A stretch of 64,000 nt of DNA from Verrucomicrobiaceae bacterium E54 (GCA_022548915.1 JAKZES010000020.1:1-64000); one strand, 5' to 3'; shown: positions 1 to 11,847, counted from the stretch's first letter. The notes: generated by a model from the sequence alone, not told the origin. Translations and numbers: made by a program.

Positions 1-113
1 TCGACCACTACCGCGACCACCGCCAAAAATCAGTGAACACCATCAATATGGCACAACCCATCCAATCATAGCCTGCCAAGCAAACGCCCTAGGGATGCCC
101 GGGTCGGATTCCC

Positions 114-155
114 GGGTCGAAGCGACCCGCAGGTTGTACAGGCTCGGGAGCCTGT
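114..155. repeat. Two small palindromes upstream of the fasciclin gene
   Basis: A 15-nt palindrome (GGGTCGAAGCGACCC, 114-128) is followed by a hairpin with the arms ACAGGCT and AGCCTGT and a CGGG loop (138-155). The rest of positions 1-284 shows no convincing gene; open frames there are antisense or out of frame to the fasciclin gene. The palindromes resemble the other intergenic palindromes in this window in size and placement. Confidence 0.5.
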
Positions 156-284
156 CATCCTAAATTCGCCGAACGATCGATTTTCGGATGCGCGCCGACA
201 GACCGCGAATCTGTTCCGCCGTCCACGAAAACAACAGGACGGGCTCGGACAGCCCTCCAATCCAAACACAAACCACAAAACATA

Positions 285-776
285 ATGAAGAACACACTGA
301 AAGCCATCATGGGCGCCTTCGCCGTCACCGCCCTCGCAATCCCGGCTCAGGGCGCGGAGAAGAAAGACATCGTCGACACCGCCGTCGCCGCAGGATCGTT
401 TGAGACCCTTGCCAAGGCACTGACCGCCGGCGGCCTGGTCGACGCCCTCAAGGGGGACGGACCGTTCACGGTATTCGCCCCGACCGACGAAGCCTTCTCC
501 AAGTTGCCCGACGGCACGCTTGAGACGCTTCTCAAGCCGGAGAACAAGGACAAGCTGGTCGCCATCCTGAAGTACCATGTCGTCAGCGGCAAGGTCATGG
601 CCGAGACGGCGGTCACCCTCACCGAGGCGGAGACGCTCAACGGTGACAAGGTGACCATCGAGAAGAAGGACGACGGCCTCTATGTCGGCGGTGCCAAGGT
701 CGTGAAGACCGACATCGACACCACCAACGGCGTGATCCACGTGGTCGACGCGGTCATTCTTCCCCCGTCGAGCTAA
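285..776 (+). CDS. Secreted fasciclin (FAS1) domain protein
   Basis: A 163-aa protein with an N-terminal signal peptide (basic MKNTLK, hydrophobic core, AQG-AE cleavage region near residue 23) and a single FAS1 domain filling the rest. Visible FAS1 hallmarks are [17 protein letters not shown] near residues 62-78, the YH pair in ILKYHVVSG, and the terminal [10 protein letters not shown] strand. FAS1 proteins are cell-surface or periplasmic adhesion-type proteins; a bacterial single-domain form has no defined partner. The start follows an A-rich leader without a clear Shine-Dalgarno. A rho-independent terminator follows, so it is probably monocistronic. Confidence 0.9.
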   Translation: MKNTLKAIMGAFAVTALAIPAQGAEKKDIVDTAVAAGSFETLAKALTAGGLVDALKGDGPFTVFAPTDEAFSKLPDGTLETLLKPENKDKLVAILKYHVVSGKVMAETAVTLTEAETLNGDKVTIEKKDDGLYVGGAKVVKTDIDTTNGVIHVVDAVILPPSS

Positions 777-801
777 GCTCGGGCGAAGCCTCTGAAATCA
801 T

Positions 802-831
802 CCCGCTGCCCGGCCCGGGTAGCGGGTTTTT
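802..831 (+). terminator. Rho-independent terminator after fasciclin gene
   Basis: CCCGCT (802-807) pairs with AGCGGG (821-826), extended by an inner CCCGG/CCGGG stem, and is followed directly by TTTTT (827-831). Confidence 0.85.
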
Positions 832-913
832 CGTGTTCCGAACCGGCACTTCCGGTCACCCGTCACGACACTGGCCAGTTGGCCGCATTCATGCTCCATT
901 GCCCCTCGACCGC

Positions 914-3565
914 ATGAGCAACGAACACCAACGCCTCGCCGAATCCGTCATGGCCGACTCGCCCTGGCGGCAGTGGGGCCCGTACCTCAGCGAGCGCCAG
1001 TGGGGCACCGTGCGCGAAGACTACTCCGCCAGCGGCTTCAGCTGGGGGGCCTTCCCGCACGATCACGCCCGCATGCGCGCCTACCGCTGGGGCGAGGACG
1101 GTCTGCAGGGATGGAGCGACAACGAAAGCCTGCTGTGCTTCTCCCCCGTCCTGTGGAACGGGCGGGATCCCATTCTCAAGGAGCGGCTTTTCGGCCTCGG
1201 CGGCCACGAGGGAAACCACGGGGAAGACGTCAAGGAATGCTACTACTACCTCGATTCGACGCCGACCCATTCCTACACCAAGGCGCTCTACAAGTACCCG
1301 CAGTGCGAGTTTCCCTATTCCCGGCTGCAGCACGAGGCGCTCCGCCGGTCGCGAGAGGAGCCCGAACTCGAACTCGCCGAGCTCGGGGTGTTCGATGACG
1401 GCCGCTACTTCGATGTGCTCCAGGAGGTCGCCAAGCGCACCCCCAACGACATCCTGTGGAAGATCACCGTGACCAACCACGGCCCCGAGAAGGCCGATCT
1501 CCACCTGCTGCCCCAGTTGTGGTTCCGCAACGTCTGGTCATGGAAGGGGACGCGCGAGGAACCGGTCGCCAAACCGACGCTGCAGTATGACGACGGCGGG
1601 CTGCTGGTCCACCACCCGAAGCTGGGCAACTACCGTTTCCACGCCGACTCGCCCGACGCAAGGGCCGGGCGCTGGCTCTTCACCGAGAACGAAACCAACC
1701 ACCCGGCGGTCTTCGGCATCGACCCCCAGGGGAAATACACCAAGGACGCCTTCCACCGGCATCTGGTCGATGGCGAGAAGGGCGCGGTCGCCCCGCGCCG
1801 CATCGGGACCAAGGCGGCGCCGCACTTCAGGTTCTCCATCCCCCCCGGTGAATCGGTGACCGTCCGCTGCCGGCTCCATCAGGTCGACTCCGCCATCGCC
1901 GCCTTCGATCAGTATGATGAAACCTTCGCCGCGCGGATTTCGGAAGCGGACGAGTTTTACGCGCGGACCATCCCGCCCGCCGTCGACGAGGAAGAGCGCC
2001 GGATTTCACGCCAGGGCTACGCGGGCCTGCTGTGGACCAAGCAGTTCTACTACTACGCCATCGACGAATGGCTGGAAGGCGACGAGAACGCGCCGCCGCC
2101 GCCGAAGGAGCGACTCAAGGGCCGCAATCACGACTGGCATCACTTCCATGCCCGCGACATCCTTTCGATGCCCGACAAGTGGGAGTACCCTTGGTTCGCC
2201 GCATGGGACACGGCCTTCCACATGATTCCCTTCGCGAAGATCGACCCGTCCTTCGCGAAACACCAGATGCTGCTGCTGCTCCGCGAGTGGTACATGCACC
2301 CCAACGGACAGCTTCCCGCCTACGAGTGGAACTTCTCGGACGTCAATCCTCCGGTCCACGCCTGGGCCGTGTGGCGGGTTTACAAGATCGCCGACCCGAA
2401 GGGCAGCCGCGACCTCATCTTCCTCGAGCGCTGCTTCCAGAAGCTGCTGCTCAACTTCACCTGGTGGGTCAACCGCAAGGACGCCGACGGCAACCACGTC
2501 TTCGGCGGCGGCTTTCTCGGGCTCGACAACATCGGCGTCTTCGACCGCTCCCACGCGCTGCCCGACGGCTCCAAGCTCTATCAGGCCGACGGCACCGCAT
2601 GGATGGGGGGATACTGTCTCACCATGCTCACCATGGCCCTCGAACTCGCGGAACACAACCGCGCCTACGAGGACATCGCCTCGAAGTTCTTCGAGCACTT
2701 CGTCAGCATCACCGACGCGATCAACTCGCTCGACGAAACCGGCCTGTGGGACGAGCAGGACGGCTTCTACTACGATCAGTTGATCTTCGACGATGGCAGC
2801 GAGCCGCAGCCCCTGCGGACCCGCTCGCTGGTGGGCCTGCTGCCGCTTTGCGCGACCACCGTGCTCAAGCAGAAGCACTTCGAGATGCTTCCCGACTTCA
2901 AGCACCGCGTGGACTGGTTTCTCGCCAAGCGCCCCGAGCTCGTTCGCTACCTCAACGTCAAGCGCTACGAAGGTGCCAAGAATCCCGGACGCTGCCTGCT
3001 CGCGATCCCCACCGAGGAACGTCTCCGCAAGTGCCTCGAAAGGCTCGTCGACCCCGACGAGTTTCTCTCCGACTTCGGCATCCGCTCGCTTTCCAAGGCC
3101 CACGAGAAGGAACCCTTCGTCTTCGAATGCGGGGGCCGCCGCAACGAGGTCCGCTACACCCCGGGCGAGTCGGATACCGACATGTTCGGCGGCAACTCGA
3201 ACTGGCGCGGCCCGATCTGGTTCCCGACCAACTACCTCATCATCGAGGCCCTCCAGCGCTACCACTACTACTACGGCGACGACTTCACCATCGAGTATCC
3301 GAAGGGATCCGGAAAAAGGTGCAACCTGCGCGAGATCGCGGCCGACCTCTCCGAGCGCCTGATGAACCTCTTCAAGCCCGGTGCGAACAACCAGCGCCCG
3401 TGCTTCGGCGACGCCACCCGCTACGCGGAAAAGGATGACTGGAAGAACCTCCTGCTCTTCCACGAGTACTTCCACGCGGAAACCGGGGAAGGCCTCGGTG
3501 CCTCGCACCAGACCGGCTGGACCTCGCTGGTCGTCCGCCTGATCCGCGAACAACGCCGCAGCTGA
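914..3565 (+). CDS. MGH1-like / GH63-type glucosidase
   Basis: An 883-aa cytosolic-looking protein without a signal peptide, of the large bacterial glucosidase group related to GH63 processing glucosidase and mannosylglycerate hydrolase MGH1. The C-terminal half is an (alpha/alpha)6 barrel. Likely catalytic acids are Asp432 in PWFAAWDTAFHM and Glu856 in FHAETGEG, placed like the GH63 acid/base pair; the GNSNWRGPIW and GASHQTGWTSL motifs also match. An in-frame extension to 833 exists, but ATG 914 (MSNEHQRLAESV) gives the N-terminus expected for the family. The exact substrate (an alpha-glucoside or glycerate glycoside) cannot be told from sequence. The next gene converges on it. Confidence 0.85.
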   Translation: MSNEHQRLAESVMADSPWRQWGPYLSERQWGTVREDYSASGFSWGAFPHDHARMRAYRWGEDGLQGWSDNESLLCFSPVLWNGRDPILKERLFGLGGHEGNHGEDVKECYYYLDSTPTHSYTKALYKYPQCEFPYSRLQHEALRRSREEPELELAELGVFDDGRYFDVLQEVAKRTPNDILWKITVTNHGPEKADLHLLPQLWFRNVWSWKGTREEPVAKPTLQYDDGGLLVHHPKLGNYRFHADSPDARAGRWLFTENETNHPAVFGIDPQGKYTKDAFHRHLVDGEKGAVAPRRIGTKAAPHFRFSIPPGESVTVRCRLHQVDSAIAAFDQYDETFAARISEADEFYARTIPPAVDEEERRISRQGYAGLLWTKQFYYYAIDEWLEGDENAPPPPKERLKGRNHDWHHFHARDILSMPDKWEYPWFAAWDTAFHMIPFAKIDPSFAKHQMLLLLREWYMHPNGQLPAYEWNFSDVNPPVHAWAVWRVYKIADPKGSRDLIFLERCFQKLLLNFTWWVNRKDADGNHVFGGGFLGLDNIGVFDRSHALPDGSKLYQADGTAWMGGYCLTMLTMALELAEHNRAYEDIASKFFEHFVSITDAINSLDETGLWDEQDGFYYDQLIFDDGSEPQPLRTRSLVGLLPLCATTVLKQKHFEMLPDFKHRVDWFLAKRPELVRYLNVKRYEGAKNPGRCLLAIPTEERLRKCLERLVDPDEFLSDFGIRSLSKAHEKEPFVFECGGRRNEVRYTPGESDTDMFGGNSNWRGPIWFPTNYLIIEALQRYHYYYGDDFTIEYPKGSGKRCNLREIAADLSERLMNLFKPGANNQRPCFGDATRYAEKDDWKNLLLFHEYFHAETGEGLGASHQTGWTSLVVRLIREQRRS

Positions 3566-3593
3566 TCGCAAAGAAGGACCGTGCGACGCGGTT

Positions 3594-5615
<2,022 letters not shown>

Positions 5616-5757
5616 GCGCCGACCCTGCACCCGCTTCCCCGGGCTGTCGCCCGAAAAGCCGCCACAGGATTGCCGGGGGGAAGCAGGCTGAATGCACGAC
5701 GTTGCTGCCCGTGGATCACGACTTGCACCGGTGATGCGGATCTGCGACTTTCCGGTC

Positions 5758-5946
5758 ATGTGCGAGCGAGCCACGGCAGGCCACCGTCCAAGCCGCAGTG
5801 CGAGCGCGGAAGCTGCATTGCGGGCGGAGATCGAACGGATCTCCCGCATGACGGTCGAGGAACGCATCACCGCCGCCCTGACCCTGCGCGAGCGCTTCTC
5901 CTGGATCCACCCCGGGAAAGCGTTGCCGCCCTCCACTGAAAAGTGA
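5758..5946 (+). CDS. Small hypothetical protein, first of a two-gene pair
   Basis: About 62 aa from ATG 5758; in-frame starts at 5692 and 5734 are also possible. I do not recognise the family. The conserved-looking part is the C-terminal half, EIERISRMTVEERITAALTL, an amphipathic helical segment of the kind seen in small partner proteins. It ends 3 nt before the next start, so the two genes are almost certainly co-transcribed. A nucleotidyltransferase- or toxin-antitoxin-type accessory protein is possible, but nothing in the sequence proves it. Confidence 0.5.
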   Translation: MCERATAGHRPSRSASAEAALRAEIERISRMTVEERITAALTLRERFSWIHPGKALPPSTEK

Positions 5947-5949
5947 GCC

Positions 5950-6120
5950 ATGCCGGACGCGCCTGCCAACTTGAGGGTTGCGGAACACATCGCAGCGATC
6001 CTCGGCGAGTCCGAACTCCTGCGCCGCAACCCCGATGTGGATCTCGATGCCATTCGTGAAACCTGCCGGAAATACCGGCTCCACGGTTTCGGCCGGGTGC
6101 TTGAGGACCTGGTCGATTAG
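5950..6120 (+). CDS. Small hypothetical protein, second of the pair
   Basis: A 56-aa acidic protein with probable helices (LRVAEHIAAILGESELLRRN, then DLDAIRETCRKYRLHGFGRVL). It starts 3 nt after the stop of the preceding small gene, which supports translational coupling. The family is unrecognised. No signal peptide or membrane segment. The pair could be an antitoxin-like unit, but no toxin fold is visible in either member. Confidence 0.5.
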   Translation: MPDAPANLRVAEHIAAILGESELLRRNPDVDLDAIRETCRKYRLHGFGRVLEDLVD

Positions 6121-6241
6121 GGATTCGCGATCACCACGCCAGGTCCCGGGGGCATTGCCGGGCTCCCTGTCCGCATCCGCATCCCGATGACGCAGCGAAA
6201 AAGAACTCGCGCTTCCGGAGTCGGGTCGATTGGTTCACGGC

Positions 6242-6865
6242 ATGGGACCCGAACTCCTTCTGCTGCTCCTTCCGCTGGCCGCGTGCCTGGGGATCTTCTG
6301 GATCATTCTCAGGTTCTCGTCGGCAAGGATTGCGAACCAGTACCGTCTGCTGTCCGAACGCTTCGGTCTCGAACTCGACCAGCCACCGGCGAAGATGGCC
6401 GGGTTCGTCCGTCCGGACCCGTCGCTCTACGGCCGCTACCGCGGGCGTGAGCTTTCGTTCTCGGCCCCGGGAAAGGGACTCAAGGGCACGCGGCAGATCG
6501 AGAGCGTGGTGAAGCTGGAACTCAGGAACCGGCAGCTCAAGGCGCAGATGGCCCCGAGCGGACTGCTCGGGGGCCTGCGTCAGCGCGACAGCCGCGGGCA
6601 GGACCGCTGGAAGAGCGGAGAGGCAACCTTTGACCAGGCCGTCGACGTCCGGACCAATGAACCCAAGACGCTCGAGGAGGTCCTGACCGATGATCGGCGC
6701 ACCTGGCTGGCCGGGAACCTGAAGAGCTTGAAGGGTTCCGTTTACGTCGGCGACGGCACCATCGCGTACGCAAAACTGGGTTTGATCGCCGACGACGCGA
6801 CCCGGCTGAAATTCGAGGAGGTCGTCGATTTCCTCTGCGACTTCGCCGAGGCGGTGGAGGATTGA
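6242..6865 (+). CDS. Hypothetical membrane-anchored protein
   Basis: About 207 aa. One N-terminal transmembrane helix (LLLLLLPLAACLGIFWIIL, residues about 4-22) anchors a soluble domain with no recognised family; FERFG-like and GSVYVGDGTIAYAKLG stretches suggest an alpha/beta fold. The C-terminus (FEEVVDFLCDFAEAVED) is acidic. ATG 6242 is preferred over TTG 6230 because it places the helix close to the start. It converges on the host-attachment-family gene with a 13-nt gap. Confidence 0.6.
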   Translation: MGPELLLLLLPLAACLGIFWIILRFSSARIANQYRLLSERFGLELDQPPAKMAGFVRPDPSLYGRYRGRELSFSAPGKGLKGTRQIESVVKLELRNRQLKAQMAPSGLLGGLRQRDSRGQDRWKSGEATFDQAVDVRTNEPKTLEEVLTDDRRTWLAGNLKSLKGSVYVGDGTIAYAKLGLIADDATRLKFEEVVDFLCDFAEAVED

Positions 6866-6878
6866 GCGGGTGCCGGCC

Positions 6879-7319
6879 TCACCTGATCCCGAATCGCTCG
6901 AGCAGGTCGAGCTTGGGGGCCTTGACCAGATTGAGGGATAGCTGCTTGCGGACACGCCGGCCGACACCGGTGCCCAGCTCGTCAAGGAGGTCGGCGATGA
7001 TTTCCTTGGGCGCGGCGAGGTAGATGTCCTCCCTGCCCGTGCCGGCCGCTCGCCGGATCGCCCCGGCGATGCCGTTGAGCTGGCGGGCTTCGGCTTCGTC
7101 CTGCTCGGACTGCCGTTCGCCCACCGACTTGCTCCCGGACCCGTAGGCGAAGCGGCCCGCCTTGTCGGTCACCCGCTCGGAGACCTTGCTGTGCTGGTTC
7201 GCGAGATCGACGTCGGCCACGTTCGCGAAGACGGGGGAGGTGCCGGGCTCGAGTTCGTCGCGGGTGATGCGGTAGGCCTTCATGCGGCCGAGGTCGGCGA
7301 GGATGATGAGTGCATTCAT
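6879..7319 (-). CDS. Host attachment family protein (archaeal Rf1-like fold)
   Basis: A 146-aa protein of the family annotated as protein required for attachment to host cells. The start MNALIILADLGRMKAYRI, the middle GRFAYGSGSKS segment and the end REDIYLAAPKEIIADLL followed by a basic KQLSLNLVKAP are typical. These proteins have an eRF1-domain-like fold; the attachment role comes from Agrobacterium and is not established elsewhere. Start 7319 is chosen by the conserved N-terminus. It overlaps nothing and is divergent from the membrane protein at 7417. Confidence 0.8.
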   Translation of the reverse strand: MNALIILADLGRMKAYRITRDELEPGTSPVFANVADVDLANQHSKVSERVTDKAGRFAYGSGSKSVGERQSEQDEAEARQLNGIAGAIRRAAGTGREDIYLAAPKEIIADLLDELGTGVGRRVRKQLSLNLVKAPKLDLLERFGIR

Positions 7320-7416
7320 ATCACGCCACCCTCGCAGTGAAGCCGCCCGGGTGCAAGGGGAGGCCGGAAATCTCCTGTCCGCCATCCCCGACTTCCGGCA
7401 GACTCGGGCCACGCGC

Positions 7417-7749
7417 ATGGACGAGGTTCCTGAAATTCCCGCACCCCCGCCCGAGGTCCCGAGGGGCAGACTCTGGGCCTCCCTCGGCATTCCGCCGGGG
7501 ATCACGATCCTCGGCACCATCATCCTCTCGGTGGCTTTCCGGGACAGCCACAACTACGGCATGGAGATCCTCCTGATGCTGCCCGTCGGCCTGATTGCCA
7601 TCATCACCTGCCTGGTCTTCTTCATCCTCGCCTGGCGTGTCCGCTACCACGGGCGCACGCTGGTCCTCACCGCCATCGGTTACTTCCTCGGCCAGATCAT
7701 CCTCTGCCTCTGCCTGTGGTATGGATGCTGTTTCGCCGTCCTCGCGTGA
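7417..7749 (+). CDS. Small three-helix membrane protein
   Basis: A 110-aa protein with a proline-rich cytosolic N-terminus (EVPEIPAPPPEVPRG) and three hydrophobic segments: around residues 24-42 (ITILGTIILSVAF), 50-72 (EILLMLPVGLIAIITCLVFF) and 84-108. No recognised family. ATG 7417 is used because earlier frame extension overlaps the divergent gene. Confidence 0.55.
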   Translation: MDEVPEIPAPPPEVPRGRLWASLGIPPGITILGTIILSVAFRDSHNYGMEILLMLPVGLIAIITCLVFFILAWRVRYHGRTLVLTAIGYFLGQIILCLCLWYGCCFAVLA

Positions 7750-7829
7750 CCCCTTTCCGGGATCCACGTGGCGGCACCCCGGCCTCGTTTTGCATTTTCG
7801 CGGATGCCGTGAGCCGGCATGGTCCGTTC

Positions 7830-8591
7830 ATGCAGGATTCCGACAGCCCCAACGCCAGCATCGCCCTGCTGGTCGATGCCGACAACGCGCCCTCCTCGAA
7901 GATCGACTTCATCATCTCCGAACTCGCCTCGCACGGCGTGGTCAACATCCGCAAGGCCTACGGAAACTGGAAGAAGAAGGGGCTCGCGGGCTGGGAGAAG
8001 GTGCTCCACGAGTATGCGATCCAGCCGGTGCAGCACTTCGACATCGTGAAGGGCAAGAACGCCACCGACATGGCCCTGCTCATCGAGGCGATGGACATCC
8101 TCTACACCAAGGACGTGCAGACCTTCTGCCTGGTGTCGTCGGATTGTGACTTCACGCCGCTGTGCCTGCGCCTGCGGGCGGAGGGAAAGCGCGTGATCGG
8201 CTTCGGCAGCCGCAAGACCCCCGAGCCCTTCGTCAACAGCTGCACCCATTTCCTCTACCTCGACGAGAAGACGAGGACCAAGAAGACCGCCTCCCAGAAG
8301 AGCAACTCCACGAACGAGCTGAAGGGGAACAGCAAGCTCATGAACACCCTGCGGACGGCGGTCCAGGCCGTGCAGGACGAAGACGGCTGGGCGCGCCTCG
8401 GCCCGGTGGGCTCCCACATCAACAACCAGGGTCCCTTCGACCACCGGACCTACGGCTACCGCAAGCTCAGCGACCTCTTCGCGGCCATCGACCTGTTCGA
8501 GGTGAAGACCCGCAAGGACGGCGAGCGCACCACCTTCCTTGTCCGGGTGAAGAAGGGGGCCGCGAGGAAGTCGGGGGGAGCCAGGGCCTGA
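7830..8591 (+). CDS. NYN-domain protein with C-terminal OST-HTH/LOTUS domain
   Basis: A 253-aa putative ribonuclease. Residues about 8-150 form a LabA/NYN (PIN-like) domain with [10 protein letters not shown], the [13 protein letters not shown] segment and [13 protein letters not shown], giving the conserved Asp residues of the metal site. After a Lys/Ser/Thr-rich linker, residues about 180-245 match an OST-HTH (LOTUS) RNA-binding domain. Such proteins are thought to cleave or bind RNA; the target is unknown. Start 7830 ([19 protein letters not shown]) fits the family; longer in-frame starts would overlap the preceding gene. Confidence 0.88.
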   Translation: MQDSDSPNASIALLVDADNAPSSKIDFIISELASHGVVNIRKAYGNWKKKGLAGWEKVLHEYAIQPVQHFDIVKGKNATDMALLIEAMDILYTKDVQTFCLVSSDCDFTPLCLRLRAEGKRVIGFGSRKTPEPFVNSCTHFLYLDEKTRTKKTASQKSNSTNELKGNSKLMNTLRTAVQAVQDEDGWARLGPVGSHINNQGPFDHRTYGYRKLSDLFAAIDLFEVKTRKDGERTTFLVRVKKGAARKSGGARA

Positions 8592-8646
8592 ACGGATCCT
8601 TCGCCACTGGACCATCCGGGACCTTTCCGACAGGGTCCGGCGCTCG

Positions 8647-9630
8647 ATGGCCATTGAGGAAGAGACACGCATCGCCAAGGCGACGGGAGCGACCCGTTGT
8701 CGGGAACTCGACGTGGTGCAACGCCTGTGGAGCGGCTACGGGGCGATCCGGCGATACGGACTCGAGGGGAGCGATCGGGAAAGCCTGATCGTGAAACACA
8801 TCTCCCCACCCACCGCAGCCGACCATCCTCGGGGGTGGAACACGGACCGGTCGCATCGGCGCAAGCTGCGATCCTACCAGGTCGAGTCGGTGTGGTACAG
8901 CGACTACGCCGGGCTCTGCGATGACCGGTGCCGCGTGCCGGAGTGCCTGGCGATGGAGCGGCAGGACGAGGAGATCCTGCTGCTGCTCGAAGACCTCGAC
9001 GCGGCGGGCTTCCCCGGACGCCGGACGACGGTCGACTCCGGCGAGGTGCGGGCCTGTCTCGCATGGCTGGCGCAATTCCACGCGACCTTTCTCGGCAACC
9101 CGGGCGAGGGACTGTGGGAGTGCGGCACCTACTGGCATCTGGAGACACGCCCGGATGAGCTGGAGGAACTCAGGGCCGGGGACCCGGCGCTGTGGCGGGC
9201 CGCGGGGGCGATCGATGCCAGGCTCAAGCAAAGCGCCTTCCAGACCCTGGTCCATGGCGATGCAAAACTGGCGAACTTCTGCTTTTCCCAGGATGGCACT
9301 TCGGTGGCGGCGGTCGATTTCCAGTACGTCGGGCGCGGCTGTGGGATGAAGGACGTGGCCTACTTCATCGGCAGTTGCTTTCGCGACGAGGCCTGCGAAG
9401 CACAGGTTCCCGCGCTGCTGGATTTCTACTTCGCCCAATTGCGCGCGGCACTCGTGGCGCGGGGCTCGGACAACGATGCCGGTGCGGTCGAAGCGGAATG
9501 GCGGGAACTCTTCCCGATCGCCTGGACCGACTTCCACCGCTTTCTGAAAGGCTGGAGCCCCGGTCACTGGAAGCTCCACTCCTACAGCGAGCGACTGGCC
9601 CGGCAGGTGCTGGCCGAAATCGGGGAGTAA
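8647..9630 (+). CDS. Phosphotransferase of the ecdysteroid-kinase-like / APH superfamily
   Basis: A 327-aa kinase-fold protein. It shows Brenner's motif [11 protein letters not shown] near residue 203, the metal-binding [18 protein letters not shown] near residue 222, and [16 protein letters not shown], typical of the EcKinase/CHK group. It would transfer phosphate from ATP to a small alcohol or sterol; the substrate is unknown. It is 20 nt upstream of an inositol-phosphatase family gene, which suggests a phosphorylated small-molecule pathway shared by both. Confidence 0.82.
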   Translation: MAIEEETRIAKATGATRCRELDVVQRLWSGYGAIRRYGLEGSDRESLIVKHISPPTAADHPRGWNTDRSHRRKLRSYQVESVWYSDYAGLCDDRCRVPECLAMERQDEEILLLLEDLDAAGFPGRRTTVDSGEVRACLAWLAQFHATFLGNPGEGLWECGTYWHLETRPDELEELRAGDPALWRAAGAIDARLKQSAFQTLVHGDAKLANFCFSQDGTSVAAVDFQYVGRGCGMKDVAYFIGSCFRDEACEAQVPALLDFYFAQLRAALVARGSDNDAGAVEAEWRELFPIAWTDFHRFLKGWSPGHWKLHSYSERLARQVLAEIGE

Positions 9631-9650
9631 GATCAAGCGAATCGAGAACC

Positions 9651-10526
9651 ATGAACCTCACGCCCGAACAACTGCACGAACTTGCCGCTCAGGCCTGCCT
9701 CGCGGCAACCGAGGCGGGAGCGCTCATTGCCAGCTACCGCCACCACGAAGTGGCGGTGCGGGAGAAGGATGCCGGCAGCGGCCTCGCCTCACAGGTGGTG
9801 ACCGAGGTCGACGAAAGGAGTGAGGAAACGATCCTCCGGATCCTCGAGCCGACGATCGCCCGACACGATCTCGCCGTGCTCACCGAAGAACGCGAGGACG
9901 ACCGGCAGCGCCTTGAGAAGGACCACTTCTGGTGCATCGACCCCCTCGACGGCACCCTTCCCTTCACCCGCGGCATCCCGGGATATTCGGTCTCCATCGC
10001 CCTCGTCCGTCGCGATGGCAAGCCGCTGATCGGAATCGTCTTTGATCCGGTCGCCGGGAAACTCTACCGCGCAGTCAGCGGGGCCGGCGTGGAGATCGAC
10101 GGAAAGGCCTTCCAGCCGTCCGCGCGCGAGCATGGTCCGCTGAAGTTCTTCTGTGACTGCACCTTCCCCGGCCACCCGGATCGCGAGGGCCTGATCGACG
10201 AGGTTCGCACGGCCGCCGACCGGGAAGGGTTTCCCGGAGTGGAGGTCATCGAAGGGGCGGGCGGTGTTCTCAATGCGTGCCACGTTCTCACGGACGGACC
10301 CGCCTGCTATTTCAAGAAACCCAAGCTGAAGCAAGGCGGAGGCTCACTCTGGGACTTCGCGGCGACGGCCTGCCTGTTCGCAGAGGCGGGGCTCCACGCC
10401 CGCGACTTCGAGGGAAGGCCACTCGACCTCAATCGCCCCGACTCGACCTTCATGAACCACCGGGGGGTGTGCTACGCGTCGAGCGAGAAGATGGCGATGG
10501 CATTGAGACGCGGCTCGCAGGCGTAG
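9651..10526 (+). CDS. Inositol monophosphatase family protein (CysQ/HisN-like)
   Basis: A 291-aa Mg-dependent phosphatase. Metal-site motifs are present: EEREDD near residues 82-87 and IDPLDGTLPFTRG near residue 99; the C-terminal WDFAATACLFAEAG carries the third acidic ligand. Family members remove phosphate from inositol phosphates, PAP or histidinol phosphate; sequence alone does not choose. It follows the phosphotransferase gene by 20 nt and is probably co-transcribed. Confidence 0.85.
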   Translation: MNLTPEQLHELAAQACLAATEAGALIASYRHHEVAVREKDAGSGLASQVVTEVDERSEETILRILEPTIARHDLAVLTEEREDDRQRLEKDHFWCIDPLDGTLPFTRGIPGYSVSIALVRRDGKPLIGIVFDPVAGKLYRAVSGAGVEIDGKAFQPSAREHGPLKFFCDCTFPGHPDREGLIDEVRTAADREGFPGVEVIEGAGGVLNACHVLTDGPACYFKKPKLKQGGGSLWDFAATACLFAEAGLHARDFEGRPLDLNRPDSTFMNHRGVCYASSEKMAMALRRGSQA

Positions 10527-10617
10527 TGCCCCGGATTCGTGTTTACGGATTCTTTACCCTCGCAGGGGCTTCTTCTGTGCTAGCCTCGTCGCTGATCACC
10601 ACCCGCGACCATCCGTC

Positions 10618-11163
10618 ATGAACCCCAGGCTCATCCTGCTTCTAACCTTCGGCCTCGTCTTGATTCCCGTCAGCCCCGCGTCCGCCCAGCGTTCCTATTC
10701 GGTACCGCAGGGCATCAATGTCCTTTCCTCCAGTGCGCGACTCGTCGGCCTTTACGTGGAAAAGCACTATCCGGAAGCACGGACCCACGCCTTTGAGGAT
10801 GTCATCCATTTCGAGCACCTGACGGCAGTCCATGTCCTGCCGGCGATCGCCATGAACCCGAAGCCGCCTCGTGTCGCCGTGCGCGGCCCGCTGGCCGGCG
10901 GGGTTTGGTGCGACATCGCGGTGCTGGAGGGTGCTCTCAGTGACACTCCCTACGCCCGTGCCGAGGGCGCGATCGATCGGGGGCCGTTCATCGAGCACCT
11001 ACACTACGTGGCACCTCCCCTCGAGCCGAACCACCATCTCATCGTCACGGTCCGCCTGCCCAAGGATGCCGGGGACGCGGGCAGCAAGTTCGTCGAGGGC
11101 CTGCAGGAGACGCTCGAGCAGTTCCGCATCGAACGGCAGACGGAAACACCCCCGGCCCGCTGA
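10618..11163 (+). CDS. Hypothetical secreted protein
   Basis: A 181-aa protein with a clear signal peptide (MNPRLILLLTFGLVLIPV, then PASAQ-RS cleavage near residue 24). The mature part has no family I recognise; it contains LVGLYVEKHYPEA and a C-terminal SKFVEGLQETLEQFRIERQ helix. It likely acts in the periplasm. It stands alone between two other exported proteins. Confidence 0.6.
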   Translation: MNPRLILLLTFGLVLIPVSPASAQRSYSVPQGINVLSSSARLVGLYVEKHYPEARTHAFEDVIHFEHLTAVHVLPAIAMNPKPPRVAVRGPLAGGVWCDIAVLEGALSDTPYARAEGAIDRGPFIEHLHYVAPPLEPNHHLIVTVRLPKDAGDAGSKFVEGLQETLEQFRIERQTETPPAR

Positions 11164-11241
11164 AACCGGCGTGGCGACGCGCCTGCCGGGGGCGGAGGAA
11201 GATCCGTGCATTCGGGGAGCCTTGTGGTCCATCCTCAGGCC

Positions 11242-11847
11242 ATGAAGGGCAAGCGGATCCGATGGTGTGTCCTCGTGCTCGCCGGCATTGCCGGGCTGGG
11301 ACTGGTTTCCTGTGCTTCATCGAGGTCGCCGCAGATCACCATCACCACGCCCCTGGGCAGGATCGAGGCCGAGGTCTTTATCGACGAGGCCCCGATCTCG
11401 GCGCAGGCATTCCTGCGCAACGTCGATGCCGGAGTGTATCGAGACGGTCGCGCGGCCTTCTACCGGGTCGTGCGGATGGACAACCAGCCCGAGAACGAGG
11501 TGAAGATCGAGGTCGTGCAGGGCGGCGTGGACCGCGAGACCGGAGACACCGGGGTCCCCTACATCCCCCACGAAACAACCGCCGTCACCGGCCTCACCCA
11601 CCGCGATGGTTCACTCTCGCTGGCGCGAATGGAGCCGGGAACCGCCAACACCGAGTTCTCGATCTGCATCGGTCCCCAGCCCGAGCTCGACTTCGGCGGG
11701 CGACGCAACCCGGACGGACAGGGCTTTGCGGTGTTCGGCCAGGTCACCCGGGGCATGGATGTCGTCCGCCGCATCCAGCAGATGCCCGAAACCGCACAGT
11801 ACCTTGATTCCCCGGTGAGCTTCACCATCCAGCGAGAAACCCGCTGA
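11242..11847 (+). CDS. Cyclophilin-type peptidyl-prolyl isomerase, lipoprotein
   Basis: A 201-aa protein. ATG 11242 gives a lipoprotein signal (VLAGIAGLGLVSCASS, lipobox Cys at about residue 20). The cyclophilin domain covers residues about 29-195, with ITTPLGRIEAEVF, AFYRVVRMD, GSLSLARMEPGTANTEFSIC and GFAVFGQVTRGMDVV. It should catalyse proline isomerisation in folding periplasmic or outer-membrane proteins. A longer start at 11206 would disrupt the lipobox. Confidence 0.87.
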   Translation: MKGKRIRWCVLVLAGIAGLGLVSCASSRSPQITITTPLGRIEAEVFIDEAPISAQAFLRNVDAGVYRDGRAAFYRVVRMDNQPENEVKIEVVQGGVDRETGDTGVPYIPHETTAVTGLTHRDGSLSLARMEPGTANTEFSICIGPQPELDFGGRRNPDGQGFAVFGQVTRGMDVVRRIQQMPETAQYLDSPVSFTIQRETR

